IMG/VR virus record: IMGVR_UViG_3300022198_000441
Location: 1 to 43,395 of that record
From: a virus
Direction: 5' to 3' (one strand)
DNA length: 43,395 nt
Positions 1 to 7,628 of the stretch are shown in pieces. The translations under genes and the position numbers were made by a program. Every line of letters begins with the position of its first letter. Within the stretch, counting starts at the first letter, position 1. The notes beneath the pieces were generated by a model, which saw nothing but the letters and a program-made list of their open reading frames with translations, did not search any database and was not told where the DNA came from.

Positions 1-922
1 CAGTAGCCGTAGAGGTAATTGCAGTTCCACCAATAGACAGCGTAGAGAAATTACCTGTAGAGGCTGTTGTAGCTCCAATAGTTGTATTATCAATTGTGCC
101 TGCATTAATGTCGGCAGTATCAGCTACAAGGCTATCAATGTTGGCTGTACCATCAATATAAAGGTTTCGCCACTCTTTTGTAGAACTTCCTAGATCATAA
201 GTATCATCAACATCTGGAACAATATGCGAAGCTACATCTGCACCAATTGTAATGGTGTCTGTGTCTGCATCTCCAAATGTAAGATTACCAGAGATTGTAG
301 CATTGCCCGTAACAGTTAGATTACCACCAATACTCAAGTCATTAGTTGCTGTTACATTCCCTGTTAGTGTAGAAGTGCCTGTTACAGCCAACGTAGAGCT
401 TAATGTGGTTGCTCCAGTGACACCAAGGGTACTGGATAGGGTCGTAGCTCCCGTAACTCCTAAAGTGCTAGAGAGCGTTGTAGCGCCTGTTACGCCAAGA
501 GTTGTTCCAACCGTAGCGGCCCCATCAACCGTCAATGTGTCAATAGTTGCTGTACCGTCTAAATAAAGATCTTTAAACTCTAATGAACTAGTACCAAGAT
601 CAATGTCGTTATCAGTTACGGGTACAATAGCACCATCTTGAATACGAATTTGTTCTACAGCGGCACTAGAAACTTCTACAAAAAAGCCCCAACGATTGTT
701 GGTACTATCTACTACAATTTTATTTAAAAAGTCTAAATCACCAATTTGCGGAATATTACCGCCTTGTCCGGCTGTTCCATCGTGTCGGTGTCCAGTAGAA
801 GTTGAACTGCTACTAGAATAATTAAATGCGTTGACTAACTGATTATATTCATCATTAAATAACGCGGCAGTAATTGTATCGCCATCTGAAAATGTACTTT
901 GTCGTGTATAAGCTTGGGCCAT
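1..922 (-). CDS. Fibre-like virion protein, 3' end cut by window edge
   Basis: Reads from an ATG at 922 down to the window edge for 307 codons without a stop, so the C-terminal part is missing. A ribosome site TAGGAGATAATA precedes the ATG. The N-terminus (MAQAYTRQSTFSDGD) leads to a serine run and a GHRHDG motif, a histidine pattern common in phage fibre and collar proteins. Two copies of a module like DLGTSSLEFKDLYLDGTATID flank a low-complexity part with three 12-residue repeats GVTGATTLSSTL. Such beta-rich, Gly/Thr/Ser-rich repeats fit a trimeric fibre or particle decoration. It follows the tail tube/nozzle genes, which supports a host-contact or tail role. No enzyme domain is seen. The family assignment is by style only, and host-binding is inferred. 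Confidence 0.7.
   Translation of the reverse strand, partial: MAQAYTRQSTFSDGDTITAALFNDEYNQLVNAFNYSSSSSTSTGHRHDGTAGQGGNIPQIGDLDFLNKIVVDSTNNRWGFFVEVSSAAVEQIRIQDGAIVPVTDNDIDLGTSSLEFKDLYLDGTATIDTLTVDGAATVGTTLGVTGATTLSSTLGVTGATTLSSTLGVTGATTLSSTLAVTGTSTLTGNVTATNDLSIGGNLTVTGNATISGNLTFGDADTDTITIGADVASHIVPDVDDTYDLGSSTKEWRNLYIDGTANIDSLVADTADINAGTIDNTTIGATTASTGNFSTLSIGGTAITSTAT
376..510 (-). repeat. 36-nt tandem repeat inside the fibre-like gene
   Basis: Three in-frame copies of a 36-nt unit encode GVTGATTLSSTL and degenerate into GVTGTST-like sequence at the far end. On the opposite strand the same unit makes a long repetitive open frame (VAPVTPRVL...), which is a shadow. In-frame unit repeats of this sort can expand or shrink by slippage and change fibre length. 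Confidence 0.75.
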
Positions 923-924
923 TA

Positions 925-2532
925 TTATCTCCTACCTGATGGCATATAATCTATATAAAAACCATTAACAGCAAAAGAACTTTGTTTATCATTTGTTCTT
1001 ATTCTTAAACTGACTGTGTTTGCACTTCCTTCTACTGTTTGTCTAATCATTGGATCGTTTGTGCCACCAAATGTCGTGCTTCCAAATATAGATGTTCCAA
1101 AAATAGCCGGTACAGGAATTGTCGTTAATTCATAATCATTAGGCTGAACAATTTCTGTAGACTTATAATCATATCTTAGCCTTAAAGTTGGTGACACCTC
1201 GCCTTCAGGCGAAAAAGAAGTTCTAAGATATTTAAAAGTTTTTCGTGTTCCAATATCGCCGCAGTCTAAATCGGCTGTTTCGTATGTCGCAAGAATATTA
1301 TTTTCTACGCCATCATAAATAAAACTTGTTCCGGTATCATGATTATACACATAGCCATTTTTATCGCCGTGATATTTTTTTTCTAAACCAGTATAATCAA
1401 TTTCTGAACTTAAACCAAAAGCCTGTATACCTTCTGTTTCAGACCATTCAAAACCTTGACCAGTAAAAGTACCTATAATACCTTTTGAGTTTGAAGCCGC
1501 TTGATCAGCTTCTGCATAAAATAACCTATATTGTGATTTTGATCTAAGTACGCAACTGTCTATAACAAATGAATTTATATTAACTGCAATGTTAGAAATA
1601 ATGTTTTGTATTTGCCTTGAAATAGAACTTAATTCTGTATCGCCAATTCGCGCTGTACCTGCAACAGTACGAATACCATCAGGCGCTAGAAATACTAGAT
1701 CACCTCCAATTTCTTGAATGCTATATCCACTAAGACAGCCTACGTTTTCTGCAATAGGATCAATACGAACAGTTTGAGTATCATTTATATTTATAAGTTT
1801 ATGTATACTATTTCTTGCAAATACAATTAAGTCTGTTCTAAAGCCTTTAATACCTTGTATTTGATCTGATATAGTTATTGCACCTGAACCAGTACCAGTA
1901 AAATTAGTAGGATCATTATTAACACTATAATAAACGGTACTTAAACTTCCTGCTACGCCTGCTGCAATTAAATGGTGGTCATGTACCGTAATATATTTTA
2001 CACCATTTGTACCAGATACTGTAATTTCATTTGCAAAAAAAGTACGGGTGTTTAATGCGCCAGTACCCTCCATCCGAAAAACATAAGGCCTATTGGATCC
2101 ATCAGCAATAATTAGCTGCCCATAGTTATATGTAGCACCTTCAAATATTGCAAATTGGCATTGGCCTTGATTGGTTCTTGTTAGTAATGAACGACCAGTA
2201 AAGGCTGTATAATTATCGCCGCCTGTTGCTACAGCACTACGATTAATTTGTAGCCATGTAATCCCATCATTACTAAAAAATATTCCTGTACCCGAACAAA
2301 CTACAATACCGTCTGCATATGGATAAGTACCTAAAATTCTATTTCCGCTATTCGGTCGGGTAGCTGAATCACCACCAAAGGCCGTAAAGCCATTAATACG
2401 CCGATAACCACCATCAGGATCTACTTCAAAATTATTTAATATTGTTGCAAATCCGGGTTGACCTAAGATTTCCAAAGAGTTAAGATTTGTATTTAAACCA
2501 CCTCTACATGAAAAACCAAACGCCTGAGACAT
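925..2532 (-). CDS. Tail tube/nozzle or DNA-stabilisation protein (T7 gp12 / P22 gp10-like place)
   Basis: 535 residues starting MSQAFGFSCRGGLNTN. The body is rich in short beta strands and Gly/Thr/Asn turns, as expected of the beta-propeller tail proteins that close the podovirus portal (T7 gp12, P22 gp10). The site AGGAGATTTGTTTA precedes the ATG, which overlaps the upstream stop as TAATG, so the two are translationally coupled. It sits directly after the 256-residue tail adaptor-like gene and before the fibre-like gene, the usual podovirus order adaptor-nozzle-fibre. No catalytic motif is seen. The role comes from order, size and composition rather than a recognised signature, and it could also be a P22-like plug protein. 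Confidence 0.6.
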   Translation of the reverse strand: MSQAFGFSCRGGLNTNLNSLEILGQPGFATILNNFEVDPDGGYRRINGFTAFGGDSATRPNSGNRILGTYPYADGIVVCSGTGIFFSNDGITWLQINRSAVATGGDNYTAFTGRSLLTRTNQGQCQFAIFEGATYNYGQLIIADGSNRPYVFRMEGTGALNTRTFFANEITVSGTNGVKYITVHDHHLIAAGVAGSLSTVYYSVNNDPTNFTGTGSGAITISDQIQGIKGFRTDLIVFARNSIHKLININDTQTVRIDPIAENVGCLSGYSIQEIGGDLVFLAPDGIRTVAGTARIGDTELSSISRQIQNIISNIAVNINSFVIDSCVLRSKSQYRLFYAEADQAASNSKGIIGTFTGQGFEWSETEGIQAFGLSSEIDYTGLEKKYHGDKNGYVYNHDTGTSFIYDGVENNILATYETADLDCGDIGTRKTFKYLRTSFSPEGEVSPTLRLRYDYKSTEIVQPNDYELTTIPVPAIFGTSIFGSTTFGGTNDPMIRQTVEGSANTVSLRIRTNDKQSSFAVNGFYIDYMPSGRR

Positions 2533-3302
2533 TAAACAAATCTCCTGCGATCATCTTTTATATAGAAAGGCTCTGGAACCATTAAATTAGATTTCATAAG
2601 TCGCAAGCCACGACGATATTCTTCAAGAGCTAAAGCCGCTGGTTGAACAGCTTCTTTAAATTGATGAACAAAATATCTAGCTCTTGCTAAAAGTACGGTT
2701 TTATAGACATCTGGAAAAACAATTTCGTCTGAAAAATCTGAAAGCTGTGTAGGCTGGTTATACGCATAAAACCAAACACGGTATACTTTGTCTGGAATTG
2801 GGCTTAGTCCAAACATACGCCCATCAGGACTGCGAATAACGCGCTTAGGTTCGCCGCCGTTTGCATTTTCAGCATCGTCTGCGTTTTCTCTGGCCCTATA
2901 AAAATCTTTCCATTCTTCAATGGTTGTAAATTTAAGATTTTTAGCAACATAGGGGGCTACTTCGCTTGTAACACCAACAGTAGTTAAATAAAAATTATCC
3001 CAATCTATTGCGCCATAATCGTCTTTTATAGAGTCGCTGGCAGGCTTTAGCTCATACCAACGAGTATTAGCAACAGTTTCAACATAGACATTACCATACA
3101 TAGGGTCTGTAGTCCCACTGTCGGCTACTGACAAAAAAGGCCATTGCGGTTCTTCTAGAACAATGTCAAGGTATGCTCTGTTTATACAATCTTTGGCGTG
3201 TGCTTGAATACCAATAGCACTAGAAAAATTACTAGTAGTTAGCGGGACTTCATTCATTTCACGCAAAAGTTCGTTTGTCAACTGTAAGTATGTTGTTGCC
3301 AT
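2532..3302 (-). CDS. Tail adaptor / tail tubular protein A-like (T7 gp11 / P22 gp4 type)
   Basis: 256 residues, starting MATTYLQLTNELLREMNEV. The alpha-helical opening followed by INRAYLDIVLEEPQWPFL is typical of the gp11/gp4-type head-to-tail adaptors, whose helical N-domain packs on the portal. PDGRMFGLSPIPD and YRVWFYAYNQPTQL form a mid beta-domain, and VLLARARYFVHQF with LEEYRRGLRLMKSN form C-terminal helices. It lies between a run of small basic proteins after the coat gene and the nozzle-like gene. Start and stop overlap both neighbours by one to three bases. The family call is by fold-like pattern and order and would need structure prediction to settle. Confidence 0.6.
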   Translation of the reverse strand: MATTYLQLTNELLREMNEVPLTTSNFSSAIGIQAHAKDCINRAYLDIVLEEPQWPFLSVADSGTTDPMYGNVYVETVANTRWYELKPASDSIKDDYGAIDWDNFYLTTVGVTSEVAPYVAKNLKFTTIEEWKDFYRARENADDAENANGGEPKRVIRSPDGRMFGLSPIPDKVYRVWFYAYNQPTQLSDFSDEIVFPDVYKTVLLARARYFVHQFKEAVQPAALALEEYRRGLRLMKSNLMVPEPFYIKDDRRRFV

Positions 3303-3448
3303 TATTTTTTATGAACCTTTTGGATTGGAAAGTCTACGGCTTTAGAAGCTCCTTTGTGGGCTTTGTAACCGTCTTTAGGATCTTTCATTAGCTTAAAGCT
3401 TTTACCGCTCTTCATCCAATGATAGCCTTCGGGGGCTTTTACTTTCAT
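3302..3448 (-). CDS. Small basic protein, 48 aa
   Basis: A 48-codon frame (MKVKAPEGYHWMKSGKSFKL..., ending PIQKVHKK) too short for default gene calling. Its ATG overlaps the stop of the upstream small gene as ATGA, and its TAA abuts the start of the adaptor gene, so it fills the gap exactly. It is lysine-rich and soluble, with HWMKSG and GYKAHKG turns. Small basic proteins between coat and tail genes recur in marine phages, but no function is known to me. The tight packing on both sides is the main argument that it is real. Confidence 0.7.
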   Translation of the reverse strand: MKVKAPEGYHWMKSGKSFKLMKDPKDGYKAHKGASKAVDFPIQKVHKK

Positions 3449-3633
3449 TTTTGCTTCATTGACTCATTATGGTCTGGAGACATTTGTTTGGCTTCCATTT
3501 CCATAATATTGTTATAGTCATGGGCCATGCCGCCCTTAGCCATCATGTTTCGATTTGAACCGTATCCACCGCCCATATAAGTAGAACGAACTTTTTTACC
3601 CATCCTGTAGTTCATTCGCTTTTTATTGTCCAT
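3445..3633 (-). CDS. Small Met/Lys/Gly-rich protein, 62 aa
   Basis: I start it at the ATG at 3633 (MDNKKRMNYRMGKKV) because a strong site AGGAGAAAAAA sits just upstream; the longer open frame to 3684 has none. Composition is basic at the front, then Gly/Met-rich (YMGGGYGSNRNMMAKGGM), then acidic and Met-rich (NIMEMEAKQMSPDHNE). The 'AKGGMAHDY' style of short glycine-methionine linker recurs in other proteins of this genome, for example the C-termini of the 534- and 1494-residue proteins. Unknown function; probably a minor virion or assembly component. Its stop overlaps the next start as ATGA. Confidence 0.7.
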   Translation of the reverse strand: MDNKKRMNYRMGKKVRSTYMGGGYGSNRNMMAKGGMAHDYNNIMEMEAKQMSPDHNESMKQK

Positions 3634-3775
3634 TTTTTTCTCCTTTGTCTTTTTTTCCAAAAATCTTATCGTAATTTTCAGCAAACTTTTTTTGGTCTAC
3701 ATGGCGATAACGTCCACGCTTATTCTCAGTTAGCTTCATACTGATAGGTTTATTTGGAGTTGAAATCAATGGCAT
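3623..3775 (-). CDS. Small basic protein, 50 aa
   Basis: A 50-codon frame (MPLISTPNKPISMKLTENKR...) directly after the coat-gene terminator. The site AAAGGAC lies about six bases before the ATG, and the end overlaps the next gene by 11 bases. It is strongly lysine/arginine-rich (GRYRHVDQKKF, FGKKDKGEKNGQ). As the first gene behind the terminator it would depend on read-through or on a promoter I cannot see. No recognised family; nucleic-acid or head association is only suggested by charge. Confidence 0.65.
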   Translation of the reverse strand: MPLISTPNKPISMKLTENKRGRYRHVDQKKFAENYDKIFGKKDKGEKNGQ

Positions 3776-3786
3776 ATCTTAGTCCT

Positions 3787-3820
3787 TTAAAATAAAGGGA
3801 GGGGTATTTCACCCTCCCTC
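3787..3820 (-). terminator. Rho-independent terminator after coat gene
   Basis: Read on the minus strand, GGGAGGG (3818-3812) pairs perfectly with CCCTCCC (3803-3797) around an 8-base loop and is followed by TTTATTTT. It lies immediately after the coat stop codon. A leaky terminator here would keep coat and scaffold mRNA abundant relative to the tail genes. Confidence 0.8.
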
Positions 3821-3829
3821 CAAAACATC

Positions 3830-4816
3830 TTAGTCGATGTTGTAGTAAGCACCAATGAGGGCTTCGTTACGGAGAACCTTAGCTCCCCAAACGTGCAAGC
3901 CGCGAACAATGTCACCAAAGCTAGAAGGATCACGAATGACCTCTGTGCTAGTGATGGATTGTGCGGTTGCAACAGCACTCATGTGACCAGCCAGCATAAA
4001 GCCAGTTGCATTGGTCGTAGCAGGCATATTGTTTGACTTGTACATGGAGAATCCACGCAACTTGCCAGAACTTACAAGACCGTTACGAATAGAGCCTTGG
4101 CCTGCGTTGAAGTCTACTGACAACAGCTTAGAACCGCTCTGAGAGAGTTGCTCATAGAAGTCAGGAGATGCTACAACCCAGCGACCCTCTTCGGGTACGT
4201 TCTGATCATCCAACAAACGAGCCATACGAGCAAGAACGTCCAGAGGATCAGTCTCGCCAGTAATGCCTACGTCAATAGCACCAGCGCCATCGTATACACC
4301 AGCACCCAAATCGGTCGCTGAGTCAGCACCAAGCGTGTGGTCGGGCGCAGAAGCAGACAAACCAGCCTGCATGATTGCAAATACACCCTCATCAAAAGCA
4401 TCACGCAACGCATAAGCCGCTGAAGAAGATGCCACTTCCTTGAAGTTTACGTGCGACATTTTGGTTTCAATGTCATCGACAATAAACTTAAATGCGTTTG
4501 CACGATCAACAACAAGAGTAAGCTCTTGGTCGGTCAGCTTAGTTGAGGTTACGTCTGCACCACGCTCGTACTGATAGACGGTGATTACCGGCTCTTTGAT
4601 GATGTTTACGCTATCACCAAATGCCGCAATCTCGCCAGCATAGTCAGTGTTAGTTACAGCTTCACAGACTGATGCCTTACGGAAGAAGTTAAGAACCTTC
4701 TTACTGTAGACAGCAGGCAGGAAGAATGAATTGTTTTGACCCGCAACCGAGTTTGCAAAGTTTGCATTGGTATCAGTTGCTGGCTCAAAATATTGATCAC
4801 TTACGTTATAAGCCAT
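3830..4816 (-). CDS. Major capsid (coat) protein
   Basis: 328 residues, MAYNVSDQYFEPATDTN.... The body (SVNIIKEPVITVYQYERGADV, then LVVDRANAFKFIVDDIE with VNFKEVASSSAAYALRDAF) matches the pattern of HK97-fold coat proteins of P22- and T7-like marine podoviruses: an E-loop-like region, a long spine helix and A-domain strands such as GRWVVASPDFYEQL. The excellent site TAGGAGTAAATTAAA precedes the ATG. It follows the scaffold gene by 27 bases and is followed by a strong hairpin terminator, the usual arrangement for the most abundant late product. Codon use is richer in C-ending codons than in neighbouring genes, consistent with high expression. Confidence 0.85.
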   Translation of the reverse strand: MAYNVSDQYFEPATDTNANFANSVAGQNNSFFLPAVYSKKVLNFFRKASVCEAVTNTDYAGEIAAFGDSVNIIKEPVITVYQYERGADVTSTKLTDQELTLVVDRANAFKFIVDDIETKMSHVNFKEVASSSAAYALRDAFDEGVFAIMQAGLSASAPDHTLGADSATDLGAGVYDGAGAIDVGITGETDPLDVLARMARLLDDQNVPEEGRWVVASPDFYEQLSQSGSKLLSVDFNAGQGSIRNGLVSSGKLRGFSMYKSNNMPATTNATGFMLAGHMSAVATAQSITSTEVIRDPSSFGDIVRGLHVWGAKVLRNEALIGAYYNID

Positions 4817-4843
4817 TTTAATTTACTCCTAAAAGACAAGTTA

Positions 4844-5665
4844 TTATCTTGCTACTCGTCCCTCGCGGATGGCTAGATCAATTTCTTGTTCGTATTTGTC
4901 ATAGTCATCCAAGGACAGGGCAGCAATTTCCCGTTGCGTCCATATTTTGGCTGACTTTGGTTCAACGCCGGTAGTCTTTGTCGATACCATATCAGCCGCA
5001 TTGGACTTTGAAGGTTGTGACCTGCGCGTTGAAGAATTAATTGCAATATTGTTTTCCATTTTATAAAGGTCGATAGCACGACTAGCTAATGTAACATTGT
5101 CTGGGTTTTTATAAATCCAACGTTGAATTTCTTCTGGTTGAACTTTAGCCCATTCATGAAACCTGTCATCACCCCTAATATCTTCAAAATCAGGGTGTCG
5201 CTCTCGTAGTTTAACCTCAGCATCACGCTTAGCCATTTCTGCTTCGCGTCTTTCAATAACTGAAAGTTTTTGTTGAAGGGCATTCATTTGCTCTTCACTA
5301 CGCATATGAGCAACTGTTTCAACAGTGTCATATAGATCAGGATAATCGTGTTTAAAGCGTTCAAGATCTTCGATGCTTTTTGGTGGTCGATACTGCGGTC
5401 GTGCAGATCGTGCCATAGCTTCTAGTTCTTCTTCACGCTGTTTAAACTCTGAAATTTTCTGATCGTAATGTTTTTTTAGATCGTCATATCTCTTTTTATA
5501 ATTGGTACGAGAAGAAGTTTGTTTTTGAGGGGTTCCATCTTCTTCGGAAGTAGCCTCTTGTTCTTCTTCAAAAAACAATGAATCTGCACTTTGCATAGGT
5601 GGCCCATCTGGTGTGTGCCAAGCCTTTTTTTGATTGTACGGATTCGCTTGCGGTTCTTCGCTCAT
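4844..5665 (-). CDS. Capsid scaffold protein
   Basis: 273 residues, highly charged and predicted largely helical. An acidic N-terminus (SLFFEEEQEATSEEDG) leads to a long coiled coil from about residue 55 to 155 (KKRYDDLKKHYDQKISEF, ALQQKLSVIERREAEMAKR) and a basic/hydrophobic C-end (REIAALSLDDYDKYEQEI). Length, charge and position immediately before the coat gene are those of podovirus scaffolds such as T7 gp9. The site AGAAAGGAGAAGTGAC is close to ideal. It is the first gene of a two-gene cassette bounded by hairpins at 5770-5802 and 3797-3818. Confidence 0.8.
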   Translation of the reverse strand: MSEEPQANPYNQKKAWHTPDGPPMQSADSLFFEEEQEATSEEDGTPQKQTSSRTNYKKRYDDLKKHYDQKISEFKQREEELEAMARSARPQYRPPKSIEDLERFKHDYPDLYDTVETVAHMRSEEQMNALQQKLSVIERREAEMAKRDAEVKLRERHPDFEDIRGDDRFHEWAKVQPEEIQRWIYKNPDNVTLASRAIDLYKMENNIAINSSTRRSQPSKSNAADMVSTKTTGVEPKSAKIWTQREIAALSLDDYDKYEQEIDLAIREGRVAR

Positions 5666-5705
5666 GTCACTTCTCCTTTCTGGGGCTTGTTGTCTTTCAA
5701 GGTGG

Positions 5706-5731
5706 CTGTATTAATGCGCTATTTAATACAG
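5706..5731. promoter_or_regulatory. 26-bp inverted repeat upstream of scaffold-coat cassette
   Basis: CTGTATTAA (5706-5714) and TTAATACAG (5723-5731) form a perfect 9-bp inverted repeat with an 8-base spacer. The word CAAGGTGGC occurs on both sides of it (about 5698-5706 and 5745-5753). It lies in the 131-base gap between the 534-residue protein and the scaffold gene, about 41-66 bases before the scaffold ATG. This symmetry suits a dimeric regulator or an mRNA 5' hairpin. I find no good sigma70 promoter here (best -35-like word TTGTAG with a poor -10), so the promoter of this cassette, if there is one, needs an activator. Confidence 0.45.
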
Positions 5732-5769
5732 GGTCTTGATACTACAAGGTGGCCTCAAGGTTATAAAAT

Positions 5770-5802
5770 GATAAGGGGCTAGATTTTCTAGGTAGCCTTA
5801 TC
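5770..5802 (-). terminator. Hairpin terminator overlapping the stop of the 534-aa gene
   Basis: On the minus strand GATAAGG (5802-5796) pairs with CCTTATC (5776-5770). Inside it CTAGA and TCTAG form a second 5-bp stem with an AAA loop, and ATTTTATAA follows. The stop codon TAA is inside the stem. It separates the terminase-portal genes from the scaffold-coat cassette. The U-tract is short, so it is probably leaky. Confidence 0.6.
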
Positions 5803-7402
5803 GGTTCATAAGACTAGGCATTCGGCTTGCGTAAAGCATTTGATCCTCTACTTTTTCCTCTTGATCTTCGTCTTGTTGTTGATTACTATAACGATCATCA
5901 ACAGGCATACCGCCTTCTGCCATAGCCATAAGACCGCCATCGTAAGCGCGTTCAGCCTCGTCCATCATTTCTTGGAGATTGTCTGCGCCTAGTTGGTCGG
6001 TCGCCTTTCTGGTGAAAACAAATTCACCATCCGATAACCTTGCGGGTATCGAATCTGATATACCAGTACCGGGGCCTTCAACTTCCCCAGCACCAGCAAA
6101 TTCTGTTGCATTTAAAATTACTTTATCTAAAATTTCTTCAAGCCGAGGATCGTCATCCAAAGCCTTAAATAAATAATCTTGTTCTTCTTGATCTAAAATT
6201 TCTGAGGCTACAAAGTCTACATACTCTTCTTCCATTTCTTCGTCAGGAAGCATATCTTCGGCTTGTTCCATTTTATCTTCTGGGCTAAGATTGTTGTATG
6301 TATCTTCTGGAATTTCGCCACCTTCAGCTTTTAATTCTCTTGGGCCTAGCGTTGCGCCTACATCTGGAAGATCTGCACCAAAGATTTCAAGATCTTCGTC
6401 CGAAAGATTTTGCATAAACTGTCGAGCGCCTTTAGCATCAAGGGTATCGGTATATTCAAAAATTTCGTCAATGTCATTAAACATTTCAAGATTTTTAGCT
6501 ACTTCTGCTGGCTCCATACCACGAGCTATTTCAACCATATCAGTTAAAGGCTCTTCGCCCATGCCCAACTTTGCGGCTTGGCGCTGTGGAAGTTTTGAAA
6601 CAACTGTTTCGTATTGTTCGTTTGTAAGTTCATCTAAAACTCTTGGATTGTCTTCAATCATTTTAGATATATCTTGAAGGGCTTTTTCTTCATCTACCAT
6701 TTTTTTCTTAGCGGCTTTAGTTTGCTTGCCTGTAAGAGCTGCTACAAGATCTAAAATTGCACCGCCTTTACCATATGCTTCACGCTCTGGAGGAACCATT
6801 AAAGATCCACCTTCAAACATTTGTTCGCGCATAGCGTCCATTTTTTTATAGGCTTGCATAATAATGTTTTGATCAAAACCTTTAGTAGATTGTTCAAATC
6901 TTTGACGAATTATATTTTCTTCTTCTTCAGATTTTGCCTTCTCTAAAGACATTTGCATTTGTTCAAAAAGTTCAATGTAGTTATCAACTTCACCACCTTC
7001 ATTTTTTTCTACTCTTCCAGCATCTCTTAAAATTTGATATTTAAAAAAATTAAATTGCGAACCTAAGTCTTTTTTTAGTTTATCAACTTTTTTAGTTAGT
7101 TCTTTTTGTTTTTTATTATATTCTGCAATTCCTTTTCGGGTAGTAGGTTTTTTTGATGAGTTTAATTCAAGAATAGCTTCTCCAGCTTCTGACATAAACT
7201 TTAAAATTTCTGAAGCTTCTTTTCTACTTTCTGGGCTAGGGTCTTTTCCTGTTAATTTTACAATTGCTTCATCGTCTATTTCTTCAAGGCTCATTTCTAA
7301 AGAAGATAGCAAAGACCCTTCAGCAAAAGCTCCACGACCTTCTAATACATCTGCATAGGTTACTTCACCGTCGCCTGTTAGATCTGGAAATTTTTTAGCC
7401 AT
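5798..7402 (-). CDS. Structural/assembly protein with EF-hand-like start and SDSIPA motif, 534 aa
   Basis: Starts MAKKFPDLTGDGEVTYADVL, where DLTGDGEVTYADV resembles a calcium-binding EF/dockerin loop. The middle is helical and charged (lysine-rich coil about 85-130, glutamate-rich coil about 145-190). The C-terminal third is very acidic (DMLPDEEMEEEYVDF), then carries GPGTGISDSIPARLSDGEF followed by TRKATDQLGADNLQ, a motif I recall from many marine phage virion-module proteins. It lies between portal and scaffold and has the site AAGGAAAAAGACG. Its place could fit a head-assembly or internal core protein. No protease catalytic triad was recognised. Function unknown; virion association inferred. 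Confidence 0.6.
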   Translation of the reverse strand: MAKKFPDLTGDGEVTYADVLEGRGAFAEGSLLSSLEMSLEEIDDEAIVKLTGKDPSPESRKEASEILKFMSEAGEAILELNSSKKPTTRKGIAEYNKKQKELTKKVDKLKKDLGSQFNFFKYQILRDAGRVEKNEGGEVDNYIELFEQMQMSLEKAKSEEEENIIRQRFEQSTKGFDQNIIMQAYKKMDAMREQMFEGGSLMVPPEREAYGKGGAILDLVAALTGKQTKAAKKKMVDEEKALQDISKMIEDNPRVLDELTNEQYETVVSKLPQRQAAKLGMGEEPLTDMVEIARGMEPAEVAKNLEMFNDIDEIFEYTDTLDAKGARQFMQNLSDEDLEIFGADLPDVGATLGPRELKAEGGEIPEDTYNNLSPEDKMEQAEDMLPDEEMEEEYVDFVASEILDQEEQDYLFKALDDDPRLEEILDKVILNATEFAGAGEVEGPGTGISDSIPARLSDGEFVFTRKATDQLGADNLQEMMDEAERAYDGGLMAMAEGGMPVDDRYSNQQQDEDQEEKVEDQMLYASRMPSLMNR

Positions 7403-7628
7403 CGTCTTTTTCCTTTCGTCTTTGATTTACTTGTTCTTGAAGTGTTAGCAAGTTAGCCAGAGAACTCGCCTTCCCCTGCTTGCGGAACATTTCCTGTTCC
7501 GATGTTGCCACCGCCAGTGCCTGTAACTCCAACATCCGCAGGTTGTTCAGGTGTTCCTTCAACGGCCCCCATAGCTCCGGGTTGTTGACCAATGGGGCCA
7601 ACTTGTTCGCCACTTCCTTGTCCAGCAT
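7395..7628 (-). CDS. Small helical protein overlapping the portal 3' end out of frame, 77 aa
   Basis: 77 residues, MLDKEVANKLAPLVNNPEL..., ending VNQRRKEKDDG, predicted almost entirely helical and of normal composition. Its first 176 bases lie inside the portal gene in another frame. A plausible site AGGA lies about 10 bases before the ATG, and its stop overlaps the start of the next gene by 8 bases. The stretch 7403-7452 has no other coding explanation. The overlapped portal tail is low-complexity (Gly/Gln/Pro), so the small gene looks like the constrained partner. If the overlap seems too long, the Met at residue 32 is an alternative start. Function unknown; possibly a head-module chaperone. 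Confidence 0.65.
   Translation of the reverse strand: MLDKEVANKLAPLVNNPELWGPLKEHLNNLRMLELQALAVATSEQEMFRKQGKASSLANLLTLQEQVNQRRKEKDDG

Noticed and set aside
252-566. Open frame on the plus strand with VAPVTPRVL repeats
   Set aside because: It is the mirror image of the fibre repeat on the minus strand, has no ribosome site and lies wholly inside the fibre gene.
5706-5731. LexA/SOS box
   Set aside because: CTGT and ACAG are present but 18 bases apart instead of 8, so it does not match the SOS operator.
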